Positions 18,701 through 25,726 of a DNA stretch of 48,105 nt are shown in pieces; the first letter of the stretch is position 1; each line of letters begins with the position of its first letter. Made by a program: the position numbers and the translations under genes. The notes beneath the pieces were generated by a model that saw nothing but the letters and a program-made list of their open reading frames with translations, made no database searches and was not told where the DNA came from. The DNA lies in assembly GCA_002418985.1 (NCBI GenBank), contig DIFE01000164.1, positions 1 through 48,105 of the forward strand, written 5' to 3'. The DNA comes from Deltaproteobacteria bacterium UBA5756 (GTDB lineage: Bacteria; Desulfobacterota; Syntrophorhabdia; Syntrophorhabdales; Syntrophorhabdaceae).

Positions 18701-19226
18701 GGAATTCATCAAGCTGGTGCCGGCAAGCGCGCTGCCTTATTTTAACATGGCAACGATCTACATGGAAATGGGACAACATGAAGAAGCGCTAAGGTCCGCA
18801 ACAAAGGCCAGGGAGATCGACCCCGACTCCAAGGAGTCAGCTCTCACCTGTGCAACCGCGTCCATATGCAACGGCAACCCCGAAGAAGCGATCGCCATCC
18901 TTGAAGAGTTGCTTTATCGCGTCCCGGTCTACCCCCCCGCGGAGGTATGCCTTGCGGCAGCTTACTGCGTTGCCGGAAAGAAGGAAACGGGCGTCGATTT
19001 TTTAAAAAAGCTCCTGAAAAAGGGTTACAATTATTATCCCGCCCTTAACGGGCTTTCGAAAAAACTGATCTCTTCTCGGAATAGCCGACTTGCCTTGCGC
19101 TTATTGGAACCTATGCATCAGATTCTACCCTCCGACGGGAACACGGTCGCCCTCGTAGATGAATGCATGCAATCTTTGCGTCACATGGTTGCCGGGAATC
19201 ACTCGCCGAGACCTGCATCCGGATAA
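12723..19226 (+). CDS. Mega-fusion: NodU/TobZ-type carbamoyltransferase + several GT2 domains + TPRs
   Basis: 2167 residues. Residues 1-620 are a complete O-carbamoyltransferase of the NodU/CmcH/TobZ family: YHDHEYCHA (about 173-181), VLVTFDGWGD, GKVEALAAYG, CLSGGVFANV (about 353) and EWGPRALGNRSI (about 469-480), then VINTSFNKHG. Residues about 665-930 look like a degenerate GT-A domain (IVAIIFSKNRAMQ, FLVDDN). About 940-1160 is a canonical GT2 with ASIIILNYNG, VVDNASTDGS, DxD-like FLDNDT (about 1027) and FEDDDYTWRA. About 1245-1450 is a decayed GT2-like segment. TPRs span about 1500-1720. About 1755-1950 is another GT2 (LSVCMIVKNEEEH, VDTGSTDRT, HDADEV). TPRs fill about 1955-2150. Coupled to the previous gene by ATGA. 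Base composition is low-GC in the first third and high-GC later. It would transfer sugars and carbamoylate one of them, probably on the nearby flagellin (inference). Confidence 0.85.
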   Translation: MTTTNASYPDLFVGIKFYGHNSSIFSVFPREQDCYGMQTERLTRFKHDSLFPLPVIRNMLHYKNIDPESVKTLFVGSSFICQGSEHHPVKLYELEQEWRRLLDAQYIKDYEQKQANCNAMPLSEIERFLLSNKHGKQIIEYQRNYFGETQNLNTIFHSYLAEIFPNAEIHITYHDHEYCHAISSYYTSPYEEAVLVTFDGWGDESIFSRVYLAKKGVIKEIGNSKSPIRLLRLSKHDPNITHECSIGGIYSYFTYLLGFRPESDEGKVEALAAYGNWDNIFYRELMSLVSVAESGGIEIDYHKTLDLLDFDRMSKRLSAHKREDLAAAVQKFTEDIILKYIQIFVDKTGVRKLCLSGGVFANVIVNLRIFKEISDEIFIVPAMADDGAAQGAAILELVQRGYSYNSLKWLKTEEMPYWGSSHTRLDIVKTLKQNMQTISFKDLHDNWPEIAAQLITEGKVGGLYHGRMEWGPRALGNRSIIADARNPMIQEILNRDIKNRPYFQPFCPSMLEEEMNRLFDKAYLNKHMTIAFDMKKEFWDQLPGAIHIDGTSRVQFVSSEDNEHYYRLIKHVKELTGFGVVINTSFNKHGRTIVESPEDALKDFLDSNMDFLVMEGFLVTKNQDRQSLFFGAANKEIHTSPIAFTAETAKIKAMQVCETFHPGRSDRKAIPIVAIIFSKNRAMQLECTIRSFFKYCRDSHLSQVKVLWTASGPTHEKQYELSAKEYPLIDFVKENDFKSDLIASISPCEYVLFLVDDNVFVSDFSVAEICMSIERNEDALGFSLRLGKNTTHCYMLKKKQELPGFKQSGDGILKYNWTKAEYDFGYPLEVSSSVFAVKDILPLLREREFRNPNTLEFVMDRNKTLFSNSKNNLLCFEQSVAFCNPVNMVQNMWANRAGSREEYSPEILSTMFGKGFRIDLDNFHHIVPGSCHQEIPLRFVNLRPLASIIILNYNGLKDIQLCLDSIEKNTLEEHEIIVVDNASTDGSLEYLRSRNDIILVQNPTNMGCPPARAQALELVRGKYIIFLDNDTIVTRSWLKRFIEHAQTDEKIGMIGPRSNYVSGPQLLTPVPYTDIEGLEQFAEQLTLQNKGMVSSTHRLVGFCMFIKRDVVNKIGNIDASFGKFGFEDDDYTWRANIAGFRTVIAHDIFIHHGGGPQGRGDKEYNRLLNDAWNVFKAKWEMDPDIEYGSLLDLTPILSRPFDLSRHYIELPNSYDVTKLAYLHDALSMSIPQPGEAARQKDVIAGLLSVLITESDSGSNLERCIESLCDSIDGPWELFVLIKEQSKKIINRIRKALPEYVTFFAIEAGKVNGFATRFNEALIKTAGEQILILADNTIVFKTTITRMLACLKKQTNCGIVVPVSNRAIGIQQIPNTHEIEYREFLEYTAQFCERNRDGWLETFEIDTLCVLIKGETVDKVGLFDENIAMPFFAVNDYRLRSLINGYTAAIALDSCVYTAAPRMDRKRSDRTFREKWDTYDPATDEGKRLSPWVAVRDARDHYGKDRLNESIEALMDGIKRAPHERSIYHCLADILMEEKLYQQAIDTIKSIPEGPGTTVRSLEILGHCSFFLDRYQEAGDYAAEISALPGGTAAGLYLTGLLSLKQNDRKGAEDCFRRAIKVDGNLAGPQVHLGVLIWQKGDHAAAFDLIEKGFLRSPETGDFAATYQSAVSSLKEFARAEQVVLEALQLHPGNRKLTFLHINILLESEKYPEAMVAIQKAIETFGIDDDMLAAALTVREKLGPVTIKEGNGKASTLSVCMIVKNEEEHIARCLASLVPVADEIIVVDTGSTDRTTDIARVFGAMTFDFAWTDDFSAARNFSLGQASGRWILVHDADEVLSPLDHIRLRKIINTGKSGSVAYQLTTRNYITEPATDGWTPNDGFYDEEEAGNGWFPSTKVRLFTNDRRVRFTNPVHEVLEPSIIAAGIEIRACDIPIHHYGKLPSDRNRVKSDVYYLLGKKKLEEMGNTPAALRELAVQAAEMGKYAEAIIHWQEFIKLVPASALPYFNMATIYMEMGQHEEALRSATKAREIDPDSKESALTCATASICNGNPEEAIAILEELLYRVPVYPPAEVCLAAAYCVAGKKETGVDFLKKLLKKGYNYYPALNGLSKKLISSRNSRLALRLLEPMHQILPSDGNTVALVDECMQSLRHMVAGNHSPRPASG

Positions 19227-19230
19227 CACG

Positions 19231-20938
19231 ATGCCGGCTTCTTCCACGATCGCGGTAAGACTTCAAACGGCTGAAGGATATTATCGGTCCGGGCAATTCG
19301 AAAGGGCCGAAACCGTCCTGAACGAGATCATTGCGACCCGTCCGTTGGTACCGGAGGGTCTTCACCTTCTGGGCCTTGTAATGTTTCGCAAGGGCGATCC
19401 TGAAAAAGCCCAGGGTCTTATCAGCCGGGCCGTATCCCTGGATGCGCAAAAGATCGATTTTCATGTTTCCCTGGGAAACATATACGAAACCTGCGGTCAG
19501 CCAGAGAAGGTCGAATCGATCTTGAAAGCCTCCTTTCAGGCAAACCCCTTGCGCCCCGATGCCGCTCTTAATCTCGCGGATTTCTTTGCGAGAAACGAGA
19601 GACCGCCCGAGGCGGAGGCGGTTTATCGGTATATACTGGACATCGATCCTCAATCCTACGCCGCCTGCAACAATCTTGGGAATATAGCTCAATCCAGAGG
19701 GGAGTTCGAAGAAGCAGAGGCCTTGTATCGAAAAGCGCTGGAGATCAAGCCCGGACTTGTCGAGACCATGAACAATCTCGGCATGGCCCTGATGCACGGC
19801 GGAAGTTTTCCAGAGGCAGAGGACTGGTTCCGCAAAGCCGTCTCGGGGAAGAATGACCTTGTCGAAGCGATCGACAACTGCGGGAGCGCCCTGATGGAAC
19901 AAGGGAGGTACGAAGAAGCGCAAGAACAATATCTGAAGGCCCTTTCCCTGCGGCCAGGTTACGAGAGCGCCGCTTTTAATCTATCATACATAATGCTGAT
20001 GAAGGGCAAATTCGTCCAGGGCATGCCACTCTATGAAAAAAGGCTCGAAAAAAAGGAATTCTCATGCCTGAAGGAAACAAGATCATTGAAGGCCCGGCAG
20101 GAGGTTCAGGGCAAGACCATCCTGGTAAGGTGCGAACAGGGCCTGGGCGACACCCCGCCGTTTGGCCCGGTTCCTGCCGCTTTTGAAAGACAAGGGCGCC
20201 CGTGTGGTCTTTGAATCACAGCCCCAACTCATGCCTCTGCTTTCCCGCTGTGAGGGCATGGACGACATTGTTCCGAGAAAAGCCGATCTCTCAGTTCCCG
20301 ATGTTCTATTTGACCATTTGGTGCCCCTTCTGAGTCTCCCGCACATATTCGGTACATCAATGGAGACAATACCCGTCGGAGTCCCCTATATCCACGTCGC
20401 TGGCGACACAACAAAGAAGTGGAAAGCGGTCACCACGGAGCACCGTGGCAATGAGACCTTGATCATCGGGATAGCATGGTCGGGAAACAAGAGATATGGG
20501 GGCGACTCAGCCCGCTATATTGCTCTCAGCAGGATCTACTCCCTTTTCCTCACTCCCGGTACCTGCTTTTACAGCCTTCAGTACGGTGAGGCCGTCGAAG
20601 AAGCGAAAGAACTCCCGCCAAGGGACAACCTCATCTTCGTGACCGATGAAATTAAGGATTTCACCAATACGGCGGGATTGATGAAAAACCTCGACCTGGT
20701 CATCACGATTGACAGCGTCATCGCGCATCTGGCCGGATCGTTGGGCGTGGCGGTGTGGAACCTCTTGCCTTACGTTTCGGACTGGCGATGGCTCCTCGAC
20801 CGCGAAGATTCACCATGGTACCCGACAATGCGCCTCTTCCGGCAGCCATCCATCGATGACTGGCAGGGCGTTCTCGAACGGGTCCACGCCGCCCTCGCTG
20901 AACTGCGCGACTCGCGGGCACAGCAATCGGGCTCATAG
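19231..20938 (+). pseudogene. TPR protein with GT9-like C-terminal domain, interrupted by a frameshift
   Basis: Two overlapping frames are one gene. Frame one runs from ATG 19231 (4 nt after the previous stop) and encodes about 270 residues of TPR repeats, followed by GKTILVRCEQGLGD, the start of a domain common in TPR-glycosyltransferase fusions (heptosyltransferase/GT9-like). Frame two resumes at 20162 with ARFLPLLKDKGARVVFESQP, exactly what should follow 'EQGLGDT.QF', and runs to 20938 through IGIAWSGNKRY and DLVITIDSVIAHLAGSLGVAVW, the donor-binding core. Removing one G in the TTTGGCCC stretch at 20161-20168 restores a product of about 568 residues. The rest is well conserved and has no other stops, so recent loss or a sequencing error are both likely. 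It closes the glycan island. Confidence 0.82.
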
Positions 20939-21055
20939 AACATTATGGCTTTTTTGGCAACTACTGTCTGTTGACTCGAAAGATGGTTACAGAGTTTACA
21001 ATTGGAAGGGAAAGATTGTTTCCGGCCATCTGACCTGTTGACCCTACCTTTCCAC
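20939..21055. other. Convergent intergenic gap
   Basis: 117 nt between the plus-strand glycan island and the minus-strand flaF. No strong hairpin terminator or gene was recognised here. Confidence 0.5.
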
Positions 21056-21451
21056 CTATCCCTGCCTCGTTGGCCCCTCACCCGGTGAGCCCCTGAGGCC
21101 TGCCGCGAGATTCAAGTTGATATCGATAATAATGTCCAGTTTTTCCGCGATTGGCTCCCGCATGATATCGACGATCCGTTTGTCTATGAACAGGCTCAAG
21201 TTCAATATATCCGCCCGCAGCTGCCCCGGGAGGGGGTTATCCTCCTTGACGAGTTCGTCCTGAAATATGGTCCAGATCCTCTGGTTGAATACCAGGGCCT
21301 CGTCCAGCCTTTTGAAGTGGCCTTGTCCATCCCACTGTTCCCGGCAGGATTTGAGCAGGCGGGCTGCCTTGATAAGAACCGAAGCCTCAAGTTCCCTCCC
21401 CGATAAGGTCGACCCCATTACTTTCTCATAGGCACTGAACCTTGCGGACAT
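21056..21451 (-). CDS. flaF: Flagellar biosynthesis regulator FlaF
   Basis: 131 residues matching the FlaF family: ARFSAYEKV, then RELEASVLIKAARLL, DEALVFNQRIWTIFQDEL, NPLPGQLRADILNLSLFIDKRI. FlaF is known from Caulobacter and other Alphaproteobacteria, where it is needed for flagellin translation or secretion and works against FlbT. The ATG at 21451 overlaps the end of flbT by 26 nt, so the two are translationally coupled and expressed with flagellin. The C-terminal 15 residues are Gly/Pro-rich and probably unstructured. Recognition is by family pattern and the adjacent flbT, so I am fairly sure. Confidence 0.87.
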   Translation of the reverse strand: MSARFSAYEKVMGSTLSGRELEASVLIKAARLLKSCREQWDGQGHFKRLDEALVFNQRIWTIFQDELVKEDNPLPGQLRADILNLSLFIDKRIVDIMREPIAEKLDIIIDINLNLAAGLRGSPGEGPTRQG

Positions 21452-21830
21452 AACCCGTTACCTCCTCTTCATATTCTATAAGTTTTCGGGCCAGTTTAAG
21501 GGCCGGATAATATTTATTCTGAAGTATTAGACTGCTGATCTCGGCGATTGTCCCGGCCGTGCTCGGTGCCGCCTCAATAACATCCTTGACGAGAGACCAG
21601 TAGATGTTATGTTTGTCCACAATGTCCCTGTTATCGACGTACATAAGTTGGATAACAAAGTAGACCCGTTTACAGGGCGTATCTGCATCCTTTTCCCTCA
21701 GGATGCCCCTGTCACGTAGCACCGGCACCTCGTTTTCTATGATGAGGTCGCATTTTGCGGTGCCGTTGACAACAACGGCACCGCCTATGATAAGCCTTTC
21801 GTGTGGTCTCAGTCTGATCTTCAGTGCCAT
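21426..21830 (-). CDS. flbT: Flagellin mRNA regulator FlbT
   Basis: 134 residues from ATG 21830 (upstream GAAGGG; the frame also contains an upstream start at 21869, but it overlaps the preceding gene and adds 13 residues not typical of the family). The N-terminus MALKIRLRPHERLIIGGAVV is the FlbT signature, followed by LIIENEVPVLR and a helical C-terminal half (YPALKLARKLIEYEEEV). In Caulobacter FlbT binds the 5' leader of flagellin mRNA and lowers its translation and stability until assembly proceeds. Here the flagellin gene is two genes upstream and has a leader of about 118 nt with a hairpin near its ribosome-binding site, a possible target. It overlaps flaF by 26 nt. Confidence 0.87.
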   Translation of the reverse strand: MALKIRLRPHERLIIGGAVVVNGTAKCDLIIENEVPVLRDRGILREKDADTPCKRVYFVIQLMYVDNRDIVDKHNIYWSLVKDVIEAAPSTAGTIAEISSLILQNKYYPALKLARKLIEYEEEVTGYVRKVQCL

Positions 21831-21837
21831 AGTCCCT

Positions 21838-22035
21838 TCACTTTTTGAATATGCCCTGTGTGTCGCCAAGCGGAAAAAACGGCGGATAGCTTATCTTTGT
21901 AAGTTCGCTTCCCTTCTTCGTATCGCGAACAACAGCGTCTTTTTCGATATCCGTCGATCCTGGCGGTTTGTGAGCTACCTGTTTCTGATAAATGTTGACG
22001 TTTTGTTCCATATTTCCAATTTTATCGATTGACAT
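21838..22035 (-). CDS. Small protein of the flagellin-flbT-flaF operon, 65 aa, unknown function
   Basis: I do not recognise a named family. A very strong ribosome-binding site (GGAGGTGAT, 6 nt before ATG 22035) and tight packing (7 nt to flbT) show it is a real gene. The N-terminal two thirds are polar and Lys-rich, without a signal peptide. The C-terminus, KISYPPFFPLGDTQGIF, is distinctive: aromatic and proline-rich, it looks like a short linear motif or docking tail. Being encoded between flagellin and flbT, it could be a small regulator or adaptor of flagellin translation or export. FlaG is similarly placed in other bacteria, but no FlaG pattern is visible. Confidence 0.75.
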   Translation of the reverse strand: MSIDKIGNMEQNVNIYQKQVAHKPPGSTDIEKDAVVRDTKKGSELTKISYPPFFPLGDTQGIFKK

Positions 22036-22064
22036 CTTCCATCACCTCCCTGAGGGTGGTGAAA

Positions 22065-22092
22065 GGGAGAGAGTCGCGATAGACCCTCTCCC
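22065..22092 (-). terminator. Intercistronic hairpin after flagellin
   Basis: On the minus strand GGGAGAG and CTCTCCC (7-bp arms) are separated by 14 nt and followed by TTT, between the flagellin stop and the 65-aa gene. It may be a partial terminator or mRNA 3'-end stabiliser that keeps flagellin more abundant than flbT/flaF. Confidence 0.5.
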
Positions 22093-22112
22093 GTTTGTTA
22101 CGTTAGCCGCTG

Positions 22113-23249
22113 CTACCGGAACAGCTGGAGAACCGACTGTGCCGCCTGCGCTGACAAGCTCAGAGCGGAAGTACTCAGTGACTGCCGCGTCTGCAACATG
22201 AGCATGTTGGCACCCTCTTCGTTGGTGTCGGCCAGTGTCAGTTTGTCTGCACCGGTCTGGAGTGTGGCAGCAATGTTCGAGATCCACTCATCCCTGGTGT
22301 TGACAATGCTCAGGTTACTGGACAGTTTGGAGGACTCGATCCTCAGCGTCGACAGTGCGTTCGTTATCTTGTCGATAGACGACTGAATGGTACTTTCTGA
22401 TGACCAGGAAGCGGTCGTATCGAGACTGAGACCGCTCGCTGTCCCGTTGAAGCCCGCGACAGACAGGGTGTGGTTGTTACCGAACCGGACGGTCATGGTT
22501 TCGGCGTTGAGGAGGTTCTTCCCTTTGTAGAAGGCGTCCGCCTTAAGGTCGTCCAGCTGGCTCATCAGGGTGTTGTACTGGGTCACCTTCGCGGCGAGCT
22601 CGGTTCCGCTCTTGATCGAGGATTCCGAGTACACGGAGGACAGACCTACGTCAAAAGCGATATCTTCGTCAACCATCGTCATAGTGGAGGTCACCGCTGA
22701 AATCGTGAGGACGTTATTGGCAACCGACGCCTTCATGTCTCTTGTTTCGGTACCGCTGTTAATTGCGTTGGCGATGGCCGCGGAGATGCCGTCTGTTGTG
22801 CCGCTGGCGATGGAAAACTGTGTAGCTCCGGCCGCGACACCCGCGACTGCTTCCAGGTCGATGCCGCCGATATTGAGCGTGGTGCCCGCGCTCAGGCCGG
22901 TGACTGTGTTGATGGTCAGGGTCTGGCTGTACGAGGTCTCGCCGAGGGTCCCTTTCGCGTCTTCCGCGACGGCCTTTGCTGAGTTTATCAGTGACGTAAT
23001 GCCGGTGATGGCCACATCGGCCGCCTTGATCGTCTGGATCGATTCAGAGATGCCATCCTTAAATGCCAGGAGGTCGCTCGCGCGAGAGGTGTGTGACAGG
23101 GCCGTAAAAAAGTTGGTCGGGTTATCCAGGGCGGAGTTGACCTTCTTGCCTGTTGACAGCCTTTCCTGCGTTCTGTCGAGTAATTTTACGCTTGATTGGA
23201 GGGACTGAAGGTTAGCCCTCATGCCTGATGTTAAAGAAATGTCTCCCAT
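22113..23249 (-). CDS. fliC: Flagellin
   Basis: 378 residues. The conserved N-terminal D0/D1 helices are evident (MRANLQSLQSSVKLLDRTQ, RLSTGKKVNSALDNPTNFFTA), as is the C-terminal D1/D0 helix pair ending in RQSLSTSALSLSAQAAQSVL and the usual final LQLFR. The variable middle (about 110-270) is rich in Ser, Thr and Gly, offering many possible O-glycosylation sites. AAGGAG stands 7 nt before ATG 23249. It is transcribed from a sigma28 promoter at 23374-23400 and is followed by a 65-aa protein, flbT and flaF. Flagellin is the filament subunit, exported by the flagellar type III system. The divergent neighbour at 23486 is an OGT-like transferase, and a large sugar-gene block lies downstream, so this flagellin is probably glycosylated (inference). 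Confidence 0.95.
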   Translation of the reverse strand: MGDISLTSGMRANLQSLQSSVKLLDRTQERLSTGKKVNSALDNPTNFFTALSHTSRASDLLAFKDGISESIQTIKAADVAITGITSLINSAKAVAEDAKGTLGETSYSQTLTINTVTGLSAGTTLNIGGIDLEAVAGVAAGATQFSIASGTTDGISAAIANAINSGTETRDMKASVANNVLTISAVTSTMTMVDEDIAFDVGLSSVYSESSIKSGTELAAKVTQYNTLMSQLDDLKADAFYKGKNLLNAETMTVRFGNNHTLSVAGFNGTASGLSLDTTASWSSESTIQSSIDKITNALSTLRIESSKLSSNLSIVNTRDEWISNIAATLQTGADKLTLADTNEEGANMLMLQTRQSLSTSALSLSAQAAQSVLQLFR

Positions 23250-23278
23250 GGTGTTTCTCCTTTTCTAGGATTTTTTCT

Positions 23279-23296
23279 CCCGGCGATCTCGCCGGG
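23279..23296 (-). promoter_or_regulatory. Hairpin in the flagellin mRNA leader
   Basis: A GC-rich 7-bp stem (CCCGGCG with CGCCGGG, 4-nt loop) in the 5' leader, ending about 29 nt before the flagellin start codon and just upstream of the AAGGAG site. The gene for the leader-binding regulator FlbT is in the same operon, so this is a candidate control element. Confidence 0.55.
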
Positions 23297-23373
23297 GCTT
23301 TTCTCTTTTCGCGCCCACTTCCCCTATCTCTGTCACCTCCCTGGTGGACACCGATTTTATCTCCATGAAACAG

Positions 23374-23400
23374 TTATCGAAGAGTTATAAAAAAACTTAA
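23374..23400 (-). promoter_or_regulatory. sigma28 (FliA) promoter of flagellin
   Basis: Minus-strand TTAAGTTT, 11-nt spacer, TTCGATAA (7/8 and 6/8 to TAAAGTTT-N11-GCCGATAA). Predicted start near 23367 gives a leader of about 118 nt. Confidence 0.82.
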
Positions 23401-23415
23401 ACAATCGACAGCGAG

Positions 23416-23429
23416 GGTATGGAACTTGC
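23416..23429 (+). promoter_or_regulatory. Candidate sigma54 promoter of the OGT-like gene
   Basis: GG (23416-23417) and GC (23428-23429) lie exactly 10 nt apart, in GGTATG-GAAC-TTGCA. The -12 half is perfect and the -24 half partial. Predicted start near 23441 leaves about 45 nt of leader. It lies back to back with the flagellin promoter. Confidence 0.5.
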
Positions 23430-23485
23430 AACAGCATTGAGATAAAGATCTCGAAATCATTGTCTGACCATTAAAGAAGGACCCC

Positions 23486-25726
23486 ATGAGTCAAAAAAAT
23501 GACAAAACGATTACCCATATTCTGAACAGGGCCTTTAAGTTTCATACCGAGGGCGACCTTCAAAAGGCGGAAGGTCTATATCGTGAAATATTGACGCGAG
23601 ATCCGGATAATTCCGATGTCTACCACCTGCTCGGCGTCATCGCCCACCAGATAGGCCAGAACGACGTTGCCCTCAGGCTCGTCGGCCATGCCATTTCTTT
23701 GAACCCCTCTGCACCTGCTTTCCACAATAACATCGCAGAAATACATCGCGCGCTGGGTCACGCCGACAATGCCATAGAACACTATCGCCATGCCGTCTCC
23801 CTTAACGATAATTATCCCGAGGCACACAACAACCTCGGTATCGCGCTGCAGGGCCTGGGTTTGCTGACTGAAGCGATCATTTCCTACCGAAAGGCGATCA
23901 GTGTCAAGCCCGATTATCCCGAGGCACACAACAACCTTGGGGTAGTACTCCAGCAGGTAAGCAATATTGAAGAGGCCATAAAATCCTACGCCAGGGCGAT
24001 TACCCTCAGGCCGGACTATGTCGAGGCATACAACAACCTGGGAACGCTACTGAGAACAGTGGGCAGAGCCGAGGAGGCTGTTGAAGCGTACCATAAAGCC
24101 CTGTCCATCGATGCGAACAATGTCGATTCCTACAACAATCTTGGCGTCGCCTATAAGGAATTAAATCGTTTTGAGGATGAGTTGGGCTGTTATCGCAAGG
24201 CCCTTTCGATACAGCCCGATTTCGCTGACGGCCACTACAACCTTGGTTGCGCACTGCAGGAAGACGGTATTATGGAAGAAGCCAGAGAATGCCTGATAAG
24301 ATCGTATATACTCGGGCAGAAAAACCACACCCTGGTCAAGATCGCCACAATGCTGCCCGTTATTCCACGATCCCTAACGGAGATACTCGAAACCCGGAAC
24401 AGGTTCGAGGCAAGTGTCAATGAACTGGAAAAAAACGGTATAGCCCTGACGAGCCCTGCCCACGAGGTAGAACCCACCGGCTTCTATCTGTCTTACCACG
24501 GGCTCTGCAACAGGGCGCTCAATGAGAAACTCGCCGGTTTCTACGAAAAAGCCTGTCCATCGCTTCTGTTCACGTCCCCACGGATCAAGCAAGGCAATGC
24601 GGGACACAGGGGCGAGAAAATAAGGATCGGCTTTATATCAAAGTTCCTGCGAAACCACACCGTCGGGCATTATGTCAGGGGAATCATCTCCAATCTCTCG
24701 AAGGACCTCTTCGATGTCACCATCTTTCTTATCCCCCAACCGCAGGACGACGTAACCCGTTTCATCGCAGGTCACGCAACCCGGACGGTTGTCCTTCCAC
24801 TACATTTCGAAAAAGCACGGGAAGAGATCGCTGACACCGAAATGGACATACTTTTCTATACCGATATCGGGATGGAGCCCTTCAGCTATTTCCTGGCGTT
24901 TGCCAGGCTCGCTCCCGTGCAATGCGTATTTTATGGTCATCCGGACACGACAGGGATCGGTAACATCGATTACTTCATCTCTCACGAAGACTGCGAGACC
25001 GAGGCAGGGGCGAGCCATTATAGCGAGAAACTGTTCCTTCTGCCGGGCAACGTTGTCTACACTTGTTTCCATAAGCCCGGGCCGGCCGCGAATTTATCAG
25101 GTCTTGCCTGCAACGGCGAGCACATTTATTTATGTCCCCAATCGCTCTTCAAAATACACCCAGATTTTGATAGAATAATCGAGGCAGTTCTTCGCGCCGA
25201 CCCCAGCGGAGTACTGGTCATATTTGCGGGCCATCGTCCTTCGTGGACGCGGCTTCTTATGGAACGATTCGGTCATGCCATGTCCGATGTCACAGAACGG
25301 ATCAGGGTCTTGCCACGCCAATCGTATCGCGACTTCCTATCCACCGTCGCGAGCGCCCACGTCATGCTCGATACACTCTATTTCAACGGCGGCAACACCA
25401 CCTTCGACGCATTCGCCATGGGAACACCCGTCGTCACCCTCCCGAGCGAGTTCATGAGAGGACGGCAAACCTACAGCCTATACAAGCGAATGGGAATCAT
25501 GGGTTGCGTCGCCGCCAACCAGGAAGAATACGCCAGGATAGCCGTCGAACTTGCCTCTGACGCCTCACTTCGCCGGGAAACAAGTGAACAGATTCTCGCC
25601 CGCAATCATCTCGTCTTCGACGATACTACAATGGTGAGGGAACTCGAAAAGTTCCTGCTTCACGTGATGCAAAAACCCCATGCCCGCATACATCGCATGG
25701 AGCCTATACAGGAGGTAAAGCATTGA
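23486..25726 (+). CDS. TPR-containing O-GlcNAc-transferase-like (GT41) glycosyltransferase
   Basis: 746 residues. Residues 1-285 hold about eight TPR repeats of the SPINDLY/OGT type (repeated YPEAHNNLG and YRKAIS-like helices). After a linker, the GT-B catalytic region begins at about 378 (KIRIGFISKFLRNHTVGHY). It contains VQCVFYGHPDTTGI, YLCPQSLFKIHPDFD and the nucleotide-sugar site NGGNTTFDAFAMGTPVVTLP (about 634-653), ending with the QTYSLYKRMGI helix. GT41 enzymes attach a sugar to Ser/Thr of cytoplasmic proteins, and TPRs select the protein. Divergent from flagellin and under a sigma54-like promoter, it is the best candidate for the enzyme that puts the first sugar on flagellin before export (inference). 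Its stop overlaps the TTG start of the next gene. Confidence 0.88.
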   Translation: MSQKNDKTITHILNRAFKFHTEGDLQKAEGLYREILTRDPDNSDVYHLLGVIAHQIGQNDVALRLVGHAISLNPSAPAFHNNIAEIHRALGHADNAIEHYRHAVSLNDNYPEAHNNLGIALQGLGLLTEAIISYRKAISVKPDYPEAHNNLGVVLQQVSNIEEAIKSYARAITLRPDYVEAYNNLGTLLRTVGRAEEAVEAYHKALSIDANNVDSYNNLGVAYKELNRFEDELGCYRKALSIQPDFADGHYNLGCALQEDGIMEEARECLIRSYILGQKNHTLVKIATMLPVIPRSLTEILETRNRFEASVNELEKNGIALTSPAHEVEPTGFYLSYHGLCNRALNEKLAGFYEKACPSLLFTSPRIKQGNAGHRGEKIRIGFISKFLRNHTVGHYVRGIISNLSKDLFDVTIFLIPQPQDDVTRFIAGHATRTVVLPLHFEKAREEIADTEMDILFYTDIGMEPFSYFLAFARLAPVQCVFYGHPDTTGIGNIDYFISHEDCETEAGASHYSEKLFLLPGNVVYTCFHKPGPAANLSGLACNGEHIYLCPQSLFKIHPDFDRIIEAVLRADPSGVLVIFAGHRPSWTRLLMERFGHAMSDVTERIRVLPRQSYRDFLSTVASAHVMLDTLYFNGGNTTFDAFAMGTPVVTLPSEFMRGRQTYSLYKRMGIMGCVAANQEEYARIAVELASDASLRRETSEQILARNHLVFDDTTMVRELEKFLLHVMQKPHARIHRMEPIQEVKH

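Noticed and set aside
19111..19929. Minus-strand open frame of 272 codons
   Set aside because: Antisense to the TPR region, whose repeats explain the long open frame.
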